This document shows, piece by piece, positions 55,480 to 64,000 of a stretch of DNA of 64,000 nt; positions within the stretch are counted from its first letter, which is position 1; every line of letters begins with the position of its first letter. The DNA is taken from the NCBI GenBank assembly GCA_944739405.2, contig OX123191.2, forward strand, positions 3,328,830 through 3,392,829, given 5' to 3'. A program made the translations under genes and the position numbers. This DNA comes from Euclidia mi (lineage: Eukaryota; Arthropoda; Insecta; Lepidoptera; Erebidae). The notes below the pieces were generated by a model, which had not been told where the DNA came from, made no database searches, and saw nothing but the letters and a program-made list of their open reading frames with translations.

Positions 55480-55690
55480 TATAAAATAAAGGATGACTGA
55501 TTACAAACGACTTTTTCTTTAATTTATGCTCCTCCAGCTTTCCATACTGTAATGTTATGGATTTCATTTGGCAATAAAAATACCATAACGATGACTGGTG
55601 AACTTTTACTTATATACCTACAGGTTTGTACGGAACCCTCGGTGCGCGAGTCCGACTCGCACTTGACCGGTTTTTTTTTTTATTTCCTGT
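55480..55690. repeat. Possible right end of the GGGTTCCGTAC element
   Basis: TGTACGGAACCCTCGG at 55627-55642 is the inverse of the left end at 53049. It is followed by GCGAGTCCGACTCGCACTTG and a T tract, a block common in lepidopteran repeats. If the two ends belong together, the Helitrons and the LINE-B end lie inside the element. Confidence 0.5.
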
Positions 55691-55744
55691 TTTTTAGTGA
55701 ATTTTCCTTTCTGCAGTTCTCTGATTTATCGAAATTAAAGATGG

Positions 55745-56150
55745 GTACTTAGACTATTGCCATCACCACGACGCCACCTGCGTCTGCGAGCGGGATCGGC
55801 TCTCTCGCGATCCCACTCGGTGGCCTCCTTCTGGAGCATGAACGCTTCGCAGAAGGAGACCACAGCATCCCACCGGATGTCTTCCGCCAACAGGGCCTGG
55901 ACGACGGCCTGCGGAGAAAGATTGCCTCCGATAACAGAGACCAAGTCTCGCCGCTCGGTTTCCCATGCAGGACACTCACAGAGCGTACGCTGGGCAGAGT
56001 CCAGGTCCCTGCCACAGTGGTGGCATGCCGGCGTCGCCTCGCAGCCGATTCAGTTCAAATACTCGCCAAAACATCCGTGTCCGGTGAGTATCTGAGTCAA
56101 CCTAAACGTGGCGCAGGCAGTTCTCCTCTCGATCAAAGATGGGTAGACCT
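55745..56150 (-). pseudogene. R1-group LINE ORF2 C-terminus
   Basis: The minus strand reads FRLTQILTGHGCFGEYL (about 56112-56060), then after an in-frame stop CHHCGRDLDSAQRTLCECPAW (about 56027-55965), ERRDLVSVIGGNLS and DAVVSFCEAFMLQKEATEW. The C-X2-C...C zinc knuckle of R1-type ORF2 is visible, but the histidine of the usual AQHTL has become arginine. The GC-rich composition marks it off from its flanks. 5'-truncated. Confidence 0.8.
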
Positions 56151-56189
56151 ACTAAACGCGCTGCCCATATGAGACAGCGCCGTTTAAAT

Positions 56190-56745
56190 AAACCTATTTT
56201 TTTTTGCTGCTAGTGGCAGACGAGCAAACGGCCCATCTGATGGTAAACGGTAACCACTGCTCATAAACTTCGCTAATATCAGGGTATACACAGCAAAGCC
56301 GCTGCCTACCGTGAAAGTTATGCTCTCTTTAAACCTCGTTTGAAGAAGGACAAGTCATAGCGCTCGGGAAACACCGCAGCAGGTAGTTCATTCCAGAGCC
56401 TACAAGTACGTGGTAAAAGAGATCGCTGGAAGCGCACCGTACTAGATGAGAACGCTTCCAGGTAGTACGGGTGAACTCTACTGCGTCGGCGAGTGGTACG
56501 TTGGTAGAAGGGTGACCCTGGTACCAAATTAAACAATTCTTCGGAGCACTCCCCGTGAAAGAGTTGGTAAAATACGCAGAGAGAACTAAAGTCTCTCCAC
56601 TGCTCCAGCGACTCTAGTCTAGCCGTGAGATCGGGATCATCGACGATTCGAACAGCTCGTCTCTGTAGGGAGTCAAGTGGATCAAGCTGATAGTTTGGCG
56701 CTCCGGCCCAGAGATGTGAGCAGTACTCCACAACTAGCGAAGAAT
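56190..56745 (-). pseudogene. Jockey/CR1-type LINE ORF2 C-terminus and 3' UTR
   Basis: The 137-codon frame 56731-56318 is open: EYCSHLWAGAPNYQLDPLDS, QRRAVRIVDDPDL, LCVFYQLFHGECSEELFNLV and RTCRLWNELPAAVFPERYD. This is the conserved C-terminal region of Jockey-type ORF2. The 3' UTR at 56310-56190 has the block CCATCTGATGGTAAACGG (minus: ...CATCAGATGGGCCG). The copy is 5'-truncated at about 56745. It is open but lacks EN and RT. Confidence 0.8.
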
Positions 56746-56944
56746 GGAGAAACGTCTATCTCAAAGTAGGGAATCTCGGTCCAAGGCCAATTCAAGAGAA
56801 AGTAGTGAACTGCGTGAAAAGAGGTTATCACTAATGTGGGCTTACAGTGAAAAATATTAAATCGTGTAAACACTGAAGAACGTACTCATCGTCTGCTCTT
56901 TGAATTAAATCGTACTACTATTGTTATTTTGGGATGTATTATAT
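56746..56944. other. Short unassigned gap
   Basis: Nothing recognised. Confidence 0.4.
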
Positions 56945-57450
56945 ATAAGTTGGCGGCTTCGCTCTTGCGTAATGACGGACATTCTATATAAAAATAAAAC
57001 CCCTTTTTCCAAAAACGCATAAATATGTGATCACTTATTTCCAATCAGAAGCTAGTTTATGAAATTTCACTTCGCATAAAAACTTTCAACCCCTATTTCA
57101 CCCTTTTAAACGGTAGATTTTAGAAATCGCCAAAACACGTATTTGTTTTATTTCTAACCAGAAGTTTGCACACAAAATTACACGCTATCGTTTTAAAAAT
57201 GACGGACCTCCCATACAAACTTTTTGCCCTGCATACTCTTTCAACTTTATATCACCCTCTTAGTTGTTAGATTTGAAAAAATCTAAATTGCGTGTTTATT
57301 TTTTCTAACAAAAAATATGTATAAAAATCCTTCCTTAGTGGGTGCTTACGTCATAAAATGCATCGATTGTCAAAATTTCAAGTCTCAAGCCCCTGTGGAT
57401 TTGGCTCTGCGTTGATTCAGCCCAAGCAATTTTATATATATAGATTTACT
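56945..57450 (+). mobile_element. Helitron-like internal sequence
   Basis: Blocks CAACCCCTATTTCACCC, TTAGTGGGTGCTTACGTC and AAATTTCAAG.CTCAAGCCC ending near TTATATATATAGATTTA match a common lepidopteran Helitron-associated repeat. The first block recurs in weaker form about 140 bp apart. The ends are not defined. Confidence 0.5.
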
Positions 57451-57595
57451 CTCCAACCTTTCTTCCTCCCGGTTTCATCAGTACCTGGTAATGAAGCCCG
57501 AAGTAGGCCCATTGATCACGACTATTCTAGTGTCCACTGAAGAAAAGTCACAGTAAATACTTAATTTCGTTTACTTGGATGACTTAATTTTTGAA

Positions 57596-57676
57596 GTTTT
57601 TAATGAAACTATTGGATTGATTTTGATAAAATTTGAGTTTTTAATGAAACTATTGGATTTATTTTAATAAAATTTT
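57596..57676. repeat. 41-bp tandem duplication
   Basis: GTTTTTAATGAAACTATTGG starts at 57596 and at 57637. Confidence 0.9.
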
Positions 57677-57910
57677 AATATGACCCACCTGAAAGTATAT
57701 GCTTTCAAACAAAAAAATAATTTTGGAAATCGGTCGATAAATAACGGAGTTATGAGGTAACAAACATAAAAAAAAAATACAGCCGAATGGAGAACCTCCT
57801 CCTCTTTTTGGAGTCGGTTAAACGTCGCCGGGTCGCCGTCACCGTGCTAAGAGTTGTAGGTACAACCCACACACGGACTAACAGAGATCCGTATGTTTTG
57901 ATTCTGGAAG

Positions 57911-58132
57911 AGCAGCGATAGCCCAGTGGTGTACGTAACGGACTTCCGGCCGTGACGATGGGTCTCGTGTTCGATCCCCAATTACCCCGGGCACACACCT
58001 CTGACTTTTCGAAGTTAGGTGTGTATTAAGAATGTTAATTATCGCTCGCTTATTAATGTGCCCGGTAGATGGCCAGTGTGTAATAGATCTCTGCCTACTG
58101 GGATAACAGGCGTTATATGTTATGATTCTGGA
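57911..58132 (+). mobile_element. SINE family B with perfect target duplication
   Basis: Head GCAGCGATAGCCCAGTGGTG, B box GTGTTCGATCCCC, then CTCTGACTTTTCGAAGTTAG and a shortened 3' module. TGATTCTGGAAG flanks it at 57899-57910 and 58133-58144. Part of the shared module (the CAATAGGCTCGCC block) has been deleted. Confidence 0.9.
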
Positions 58133-58283
58133 AGCTCACTTGATCAGTGGTTTGAATTTTTGCAAAGCACTTTACGATACAGGATTGACCCAGTTTGCAG
58201 GAACAATACTAAAATTGTTTTTATGAATAGGAATTGTCAAATTTCTATATTGCCTTACACCCAATCATATTATTTGTCTATTT

Positions 58284-58328
58284 AAAGTACCAAATAACTT
58301 AAAGTACCAAATAACTTAAAGTACCAAA
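58284..58328. repeat. 17-bp tandem repeat, 2.6 copies
   Basis: AAAGTACCAAATAACTT begins at 58284, 58301 and 58318. Confidence 0.95.
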
Positions 58329-59599
58329 TTCAACCAGCAACAATTAATTCTAGCAAAATAAAAATAAATTTTTACCTGATTCACCACATATACTAAAAAC
58401 CTTTGACATGTCTTTGTGGCATAGCGCTGTATGATTCCATTTGCGTTCGTCACATATCATTCGGTTTATTTTCTATTCGATTGCGGTTGTAGCGCATTGA
58501 ACCCTTAAACGTATGCATTTATGAGTACATTATATAAACTGTTTTTCTCTTTTTATCTTTCCTGAATGTACCTGTCTTTTTTGTTTACACTATTATATGT
58601 AGATGGGAAAATTTTAATTTTGTTGTTGGAATATTTATTACTTTGTGTACAATGTTTATGAGTTATAATGTGTATGTTTGTCACGTTCATTGTTGGTTTG
58701 CAATAAGCCTGCCTTGTTATGTTTGTCAGTCATTCTAATTCAAATTACTAGGTATGAGAACAATCATACTACTACTATTAGTAAAATGACAACATGTCTA
58801 ATATGATAGGCACTGCGGTTACTTGAAAAATGAACGAAAATGCCTATTTGGTCAAGTCTATAAGATCACTTAATAACTATTTGTTTACCATGTATTTTGG
58901 CTTAACAGTCTTTCCTAGTAACTTTTTATTAAATTTACTTTTTATAAGTGTATTTGGAAACTTTTTCAGGAAGGTCAATGCTTTTATTAAAACTGGCGTT
59001 AATGCCTTCTTACGTTGAAGCCACAAAGGAAGAGGATTGAATCCATGATATTACTTAGATATATGTAGATGAAAAACTCTAATAGCAATTCCTGTTCGCA
59101 GTTTAAGATGTTTTCTACTATGACTCTAATTATTATATTTTTAAGATTATTTAAATCAACATTATACCCCAGTTAAAATCGATACCTAACCATTTGATTC
59201 TGAAAATGAAAATTTCTATTTGGTATGATATAACACAATAATGGTTAATAAATCCTTGTTTTACATATTATGTAAGACTAGACCTCAACGTAGTAACTCT
59301 TTCAAATCTCTGTTAAAATATTTCGCTCATACAAAGCAATATGAATTATAGTTTCACCAGTCACACGTTGACCCATATACAAAAAAAAGCGTAACAAAGG
59401 CAATAGCAAAATGGAAATGAAAACGAATCTAAAAACATACCAAACCAACGCTACCCCACGCGCGCCCAAAAAAACCTTGCAAAACTTCACGACGTAGCTT
59501 TTGATATTTTAATACTACATCAACACTGAAACACGAGCGTAGTATTTCAATGTTTCTCTTAAAATGTTAGCACGGAGCCATTTGTTCACGAAATAAGAA
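58329..59599. other. No gene recognised
   Basis: AT-rich. Short frames at 58830-59018 (plus) and 59302-59490 (minus) have hydrophobic stretches but no other support. Confidence 0.4.
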
Positions 59600-59990
59600 G
59601 AAACGTTGCATTTTCTCGCTCCTTTGCGAAAGAACTGTAAACTTCCCTCTTAGTCTTAAGGCGATGCATCAAGAACTTTTGTTGTGGTTTCCTCTTGATC
59701 GCTTATCGATATTTGGTTTATCGGACAGATGCATTTTGTTCGCGACAGACATTAAAAAGCTCTATAGTGAATAGTGTATTTGAAACCGCGAGTGATTATC
59801 GTATAAAAATAGTGCTATCCAATCGTGCGGTATACCGGGTTCGGTTCCCGGACGCGTCAAAGTGATAAAGTAACGCTAGAATAGTGAAAATTCGCAAATC
59901 CGTAATAAGAAGTGATGTGTAGTGCATGGACATTAGTTTTAAAACTTGTTCTAACTGTAGGGACTTAGATATCGATCATAAATAGTGTTA
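59600..59990 (+). promoter_or_regulatory. Candidate promoter or 5' UTR-like stretch
   Basis: Less AT-rich than its surroundings. Contains an exact DRE-type octamer TATCGATA (59704-59711) and then a GTG-rich segment (59765-59950) that looks like an insect 5' UTR. A B-box-like GGGTTCGGTTCCCGG at 59838-59852 suggests that it may instead be a SINE head. Two further TATCGATA copies at 49941 and 50108 show that the octamer alone is weak evidence. Confidence 0.2.
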
Positions 59991-60030
59991 TCAGTTGTAA
60001 TAGATAAGAACTAATGTTGATAAACAGCTG

Positions 60031-60512
60031 TTTTGTTTACATAGTAGTTTTATAGTATTATAAGTGTTTTTTAGCTTCGAATAGGCTTGAAATCATGTCT
60101 AGATACTTTCTTATTACTAGTTATTACCTTACATAGTTAAAATAAACATTAAAACAAACATTTGCATGTTTATCATAAACTTTGTTCATGTACGATAATG
60201 CTTACTTAAGAAAATTTATATTTTTACTTATGCTTCGTGGGTTTTCCTGTAATAAACTAAGAATTGAATAAATATATTTTCATGACGTTTGTTTCATTAG
60301 AATGCTCCATATAGTTGCACATAACGGCCCACCAAAATTATATACATAACTGTAGAATTACATAGTTTTTTAATAGAAAATATAGTGGGCGGGGCCCTTG
60401 TGTGACGACATTTTTCGATAGTTTTTTCTTGAATAACTTAGTGCCGCAAACAGTTAGGTTTAGGTATTGTATACCAATAGACAGAACTTTTTAAGACCTA
60501 TCTAGCTATGTA
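60031..60512 (+). repeat. Long inverted repeat, left arm
   Basis: Pairs with 61061-61516. Shared landmarks include GCTTCGAATAGGCTTGAAAT, ATGACGTTTGTTTCATTAG, TAGTGGGCGGGGCCC (one G fewer in the partner) and GTGCCGCAAACAGTTAGG. A hand comparison of about 150 bases near the inner end found roughly six differences. No coding frame is shared. Confidence 0.95.
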
Positions 60513-60907
60513 TAGAACATATATGCATGTACCATAGTATCTAAGTTATTTACATGTATGTACTTTATCACAAATAAAGATTTGTTGTGCATATGTTCGG
60601 TGCCGTGGTCTTCGTTTCGAAGTACCTAAGCGACCATATTTTCGGCCAGTTCGTTGGCGTCCCAACCATCATCTTGTGACCAAGTAACCATATGTAACCA
60701 ACAAGCACCGAACATCTGAACAGCATCGCTCCCAACGTATGAAGATGTTTTATTTCTGAAGCCCCGAATAGATCGATTCCATACAGTCCACACATATAGA
60801 AGAAGCACGTCGTCGTAGGAACATTCGCCAGTCACACACCACCAGCGCACTGTGGCGGACCAGCTAAAGTTCAATTCCCGGCATCCGTCACACATTTATT
60901 TATTAAG
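60513..60907. other. Spacer of the inverted repeat, unassigned
   Basis: Minus-strand frames of 75-89 codons (60568-60895) read CWLHMVTWSQDDGWDANELA. This is richer in W, C and D than random AT-rich sequence, but I cannot match it to a family. It could be a retroelement remnant. Confidence 0.35.
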
Positions 60908-61056
60908 ACTGTCTCCGTGGTCCAGTGGATAGCGTATACGTCTGCTTATCGGTTTCAAATTCAATATCCGGGTAGGGCGAAAGTTACTGGTATTTTCTGG
61001 ACTCTTATTTACAGCATGGAGTCTGGCAATGTGCCCAGTAACAGCAATAGGCTTAG
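60908..61056 (+). mobile_element. SINE family A, 3'-truncated
   Basis: Head CTGTCTCCGTGGTCCAGTGG, a damaged B box, and the body to GTAACAGCAATAGGCTTA. There it stops, and the right arm of the inverted repeat begins 5-8 bp later. Confidence 0.75.
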
Positions 61057-61060
61057 TTAA

Positions 61061-61516
61061 ACATAGCTAGATAGGTCTTAAAAAAGTTCTATCTATTAGT
61101 ATACAATACCTAAACCTAACTGTTTGCGGCACTAAGTTATTCAAGAAAAACTATCGAAAAATGTCGTCACACAAGGGCCCGCCCACTATATTTTCTATTA
61201 AAAAAACTATGTAATTCTACAGTTATGTATATAATTTTGGTGGGCCGTTATGTGCAACTATATGGAGCATCTAATGAAACAAACGTCATGAAAATATATT
61301 TATTCAATTCTAAGTTATTACAGGAAAACCTACGAAGCATAAGTAAAAATATAAATTTTCTTCAGTAAACATTATCGTACATGAACAAAGTTTATGATAA
61401 ACATGCAACTGTTTTATTTTAACTATGTAAGGAAATAACTAGTAATAAGAAAGTATCTAGACATGATTTCAAGCCTATTCGAAGCTAAAAAAACACTTAT
61501 AAAACTATAAAACAAA
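61061..61516 (-). repeat. Long inverted repeat, right arm
   Basis: Reverse complement of 60031-60512 with small indels. Near its outer end it lacks about 14 bp present in the left arm and then meets the reversed 316-bp repeat. Confidence 0.95.
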
Positions 61517-61905
61517 TTTACGGTTTTCGCAATTTTTCCTTTATTTGTGCTATAAAAAAAATTTACGGTTTTCGCAATTTTTCCTTTATTTGTGCTATAA
61601 GACATTGCTTCTTACCAAATTTCAAGATTCTGAGTTCACGGGAAGTACCCTCTAGGTTTTGATTCCCTTGTGAGTTGCGAAAATCTGTGGCAATTTGCAG
61701 CATGAACATCAGTATCTTTTGATTGCGTTGGTTTAGAAGCTTGATTTTTCAAAGCTTCATGGGACTGTAGACTTGACTATTTGATATAAATTTAAGTTTG
61801 ATACCTTCATGCGTTTCTAAGAAATAGAGTCTTGATAGACAGACGGACAATAAAGTGATCCTATAAGGGTTCTGTTTTTACATTTTGAGGAACGGAATCC
61901 TAAAA
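61514..61905 (-). repeat. Reversed copy of the 53-kb repeat
   Basis: Collinear in reverse with 53049-53440: TTACGGTTTTCGCAATTTTT, ACCAAATTTCAAGATTCTGA, TTTTGATTGCGTTG and a final GATCCTATAAGGGTTCTG. The first 44 bp are present twice in tandem (61514-61600). Confidence 0.8.
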
Positions 61906-62016
61906 ATGACTTAAATATGTGTAATTATAATGTCACTAGTGAAATTATAATATCACGGCTTTTGTAAAATCCCTGCGACAGATATACCAATACTTATAGC
62001 AAAATAAACTTTTTGA

Positions 62017-62110
62017 CTGCCTCTATGTAGGCCTGCGGTAATGTAAGCGAAAGCGGGTCATGAGCTCACGGGCTCGATACCCAGTTCGGACACAAAGTGA
62101 TATTTGAGTT
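62017..62110 (+). mobile_element. SINE head, degenerate
   Basis: GACTGCCTCTATGTAGGCCT, a B-box-like GGGCTCGATACCC and CAGTTCGGACACAAAGTGAT follow the order of a family A head. The rest is lost. Confidence 0.4.
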
Positions 62111-62328
62111 CTCTGTTAACAATTATACAAAAGTAGTTTTTACTTTAGTAAAAATAAAGTACGTACCTAGCTCATGCAGTAAGTCAATGTATCACAGTTT
62201 AGGTCGCAATTTAGTGAGATGTGTGCTACGTGAGTTACGCCGTAGCTTCGTAGCACATAATATTCGTATGTGCACTTTGTAGCATTGTTTCCCAAACTTT
62301 TTTAATTACGTCGTGTTCTATAATCTAT

Positions 62329-62528
62329 NNNNNNNNNNNNNNNNNNNNNNNNNNNNNNNNNNNNNNNNNNNNNNNNNNNNNNNNNNNNNNNNNNNNNNNN
62401 NNNNNNNNNNNNNNNNNNNNNNNNNNNNNNNNNNNNNNNNNNNNNNNNNNNNNNNNNNNNNNNNNNNNNNNNNNNNNNNNNNNNNNNNNNNNNNNNNNNN
62501 NNNNNNNNNNNNNNNNNNNNNNNNNNNN
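62329..62528. other. Assembly gap, 200 N
   Basis: Exactly 200 unknown bases, a conventional gap size. Open frames through it are artefacts. Confidence 1.
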
Positions 62529-62572
62529 CTGCATGGCAGTCTATCGGTCTCTCCACTCGGCTATCGAAAGGG
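62529..62572 (-). mobile_element. SINE family C head at the gap edge
   Basis: CTGCATGGCAGTCTATCGG and CACTCGGCTATCG match the head of the SINE at 44.3-44.7 kb (its positions 44648-44690). The body must lie in the gap. Confidence 0.7.
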
Positions 62573-63309
62573 TGTATGAGGAAGATATTCAAATATGCAA
62601 TTAAATGTTATTAGATCTCACCCGTGACTCCACTCGCTTGAATTATATACCAAACCTTCCTGAGGAGTCACACTACCTATTGGTGAAAATCGTACAATAA
62701 TCCGTACCATAGTATTTTAGTTTATCACGTTAATTCAGACAGCTAGGACAAAAATGGGGCCTTAATTTATTATAAGTATAGATTACATAATTTTGTCGTA
62801 AAATATCTCCAACCCCTATCGAAAATCATGTCTATCTTCTCCAAGCATTACTTATATCCGTAACTTTTACTACCGGCCAATCCCTCGATTTTCAAAGTCG
62901 ATGAAGTAAATGAGTTCACTTGACTTAGTTACGACGTCCATTCGCTCAACAAAATCCGTTGGCTGGACTAGTTCCAAGACAAAACCTATTGGATTTTAGA
63001 TATTATGTAGTTTTAACTAGCAACTTTATTAAAAACATGCAAGTTATTGGAAATACATTCTAGAACATAGAACACTGGCTCAGTTTCAGCTCTAAGGCTG
63101 AAACAGTTCATCATCATCATAATGCACAGGCATCTCATAAACTTAAGGCAAAGTTTACTTAGTTTAAGAGGCAGGGTACATATTGTATTATAATTTTTAA
63201 GATTTACATTGTAATATACATACTTACTACTTGTTCTAAACTTACCTTCTATTTTGAAACTATTCATGTAATAACCAAGTGTATGTTCCTAAAAATATTT
63301 TTTAATTAA
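62573..63309. other. No feature seen
   Basis: An 84-codon minus-strand frame at 63013-63267 has no recognisable domain. Confidence 0.4.
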
Positions 63310-63475
63310 TAATTTCAGCCTAGAGACGGCCACTGCTGGATATAGGCATTGGGGGGCTCTCCACACAGACCGATCGTAAGCCACCCAACATCCAACCGCT
63401 TCCCGAGATCTTAACCATTTCGTTAGTCCACCTTGTGGGATGCCTGCCCTTCAGGCATCGTCCGATACGTAGCAA
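63310..63475 (-). pseudogene. LINE-B ORF2 C-terminus, decayed
   Basis: The minus strand holds GIPQGGLTKW and DRSVWRAP-like residues across frames, matching the RWTNDLV...DR..WR...E...QQW pattern of LINE-B. The 3' side has CAGCAGTGGCCGTCTC. Only about 160 bp remain. Confidence 0.55.
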
Positions 63476-63576
63476 TTAATACGTATCTTTATTTAGTTTC
63501 AAGTTGCAAATCAGATTCAACAGTTACACAAATTCTCATACAGAATTCATAAGCAATAAAATATTTTAAATATTTT

Positions 63577-63699
63577 TTTATAGACACACGCCTGTATCCC
63601 CGAAGGGGTAGGCAGAGGTGTGATATAACACCCACATTTCGCCATGAATTTTTAGGTCCCACGTAATAGGGGGCGAGCCTATTGCCGTACCGGGCACAT
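63577..63699 (-). mobile_element. SINE family A, 5'-truncated
   Basis: Tail and body only: ATAGACACACGCCTGTATCC, CACATTTCGCCATGAATTTT, CCCACGTAATAGGGGGCGAG and CCGTACCGGGCACATT. The head is missing, and the next LINE fragment begins directly behind it. Confidence 0.8.
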
Positions 63700-63702
63700 T
63701 TT

Positions 63703-64000
63703 ACAAAACTGTGAGATTTTCACATATGCAGATGACACTGCCCTGTTATCATATGGTGTAGATTGGGAATCCGCAAAGCGTCATGCAGAAAACGGGCTAG
63801 AAACAGTAATGAAGTGGCTCTCTATAAACTGTTTAATTTTAAATATCGAGAAAACCAAATTCGTACGTTTTTATATTCCAAACTCTCCGAAACCACCAGT
63901 TACTATTAACACTCTGCGAGCGCACAGCTGTCCCGGTCCTGGTTATTGTGACTGTCTTCAGATATCGCAGGTAAACTGCATCAAGTATCTAGGAGTTCTG
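63703..64000 (+). pseudogene. Non-LTR reverse transcriptase fragment running off the window
   Basis: One open frame from about 63704 to the last base reads CEIFTYADDTALLSYG, EKTKFVRFYIPNSP and VNCIKYLGVL. The YADD catalytic box, the LNIEKTKF motif and the YLGV motif are in the right order and spacing for a LINE RT palm and thumb. It begins at the YADD region, so it is 5'-truncated. Whether the rest is intact lies beyond the window. Confidence 0.8.

Noticed and set aside
59838..59860. B-box-like GGGTTCGGTTCCCGG as a tRNA or SINE
   Set aside because: No matching A box or stem was found at the right distance, so it is mentioned only as an alternative reading.
62302..62592. Open frames across the N run
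   Set aside because: Unknown bases contain no stop codons. The frames are artefacts.

Overview
The window reads as a piece of a lepidopteran (moth or butterfly) genome. The reasons are the Bm1-type SINEs, several tRNA-headed SINE families, short Helitron-like elements ending in CTAG, R1-group and CR1-group LINE remnants, and AT-rich filler between them. This assignment rests on recognising repeat families, not on a host gene. I found no convincing host protein-coding gene, tRNA, rRNA or CRISPR array. The window looks like an intergenic or intronic stretch built almost wholly from transposable elements of different ages. A 200-base run of N lies at 62329-62528.

Layout. 0-8 kb: old SINE and LINE ends, MITEs and a foldback. 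8.2-10.1 kb: two minus-strand copies of one LINE (called LINE-A here), one inserted at the TATG tail of the other. 12.2-13.05 kb: a probable solo LTR. 13-17.7 kb: SINEs, foldbacks, hairpins and a Helitron-like fragment. 17.9-20.7 kb: two fragments of another LINE (LINE-C) joined tail to tail. 23-29.7 kb: R1-type retroposons, Helitron-like pieces, SINEs and LINE 3' ends. 30.4-31.7 kb: more LINE and SINE debris. 32.2-37.4 kb: the best preserved element, a minus-strand CR1/Zenon-like LINE with an uninterrupted 530-codon ORF1 and an ORF2 in one frame carrying three premature stops. 38.4-48 kb: two Harbinger-type MITEs, a run of plus-strand SINEs, Helitron-like pieces and a LINE 3' end. 49-56.7 kb: R1 fragments, a possible TIR element, a TA microsatellite, a tandem array with a period near 316 bp, Helitrons and LINE C-termini. 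60.0-61.5 kb: a long inverted repeat with arms of about 460-480 bp. 63.3-64 kb: a LINE end, a truncated SINE and an RT frame that runs off the window.

How the parts relate. Two SINE families (A and B), a further retroposon (S-D) and LINE-A all end in the same 3' sequence, which suggests that LINE-A or a close relative supplies the machinery that mobilises the SINEs. The CR1-like LINE has relatives represented by 3' ends at 2.4 and 13.9 kb. Target-site duplications read directly from the sequence flank many SINE and retroposon copies, so those boundaries are well supported. LINE clade names beyond CR1-like and R1-like are tentative, because no database search was possible.
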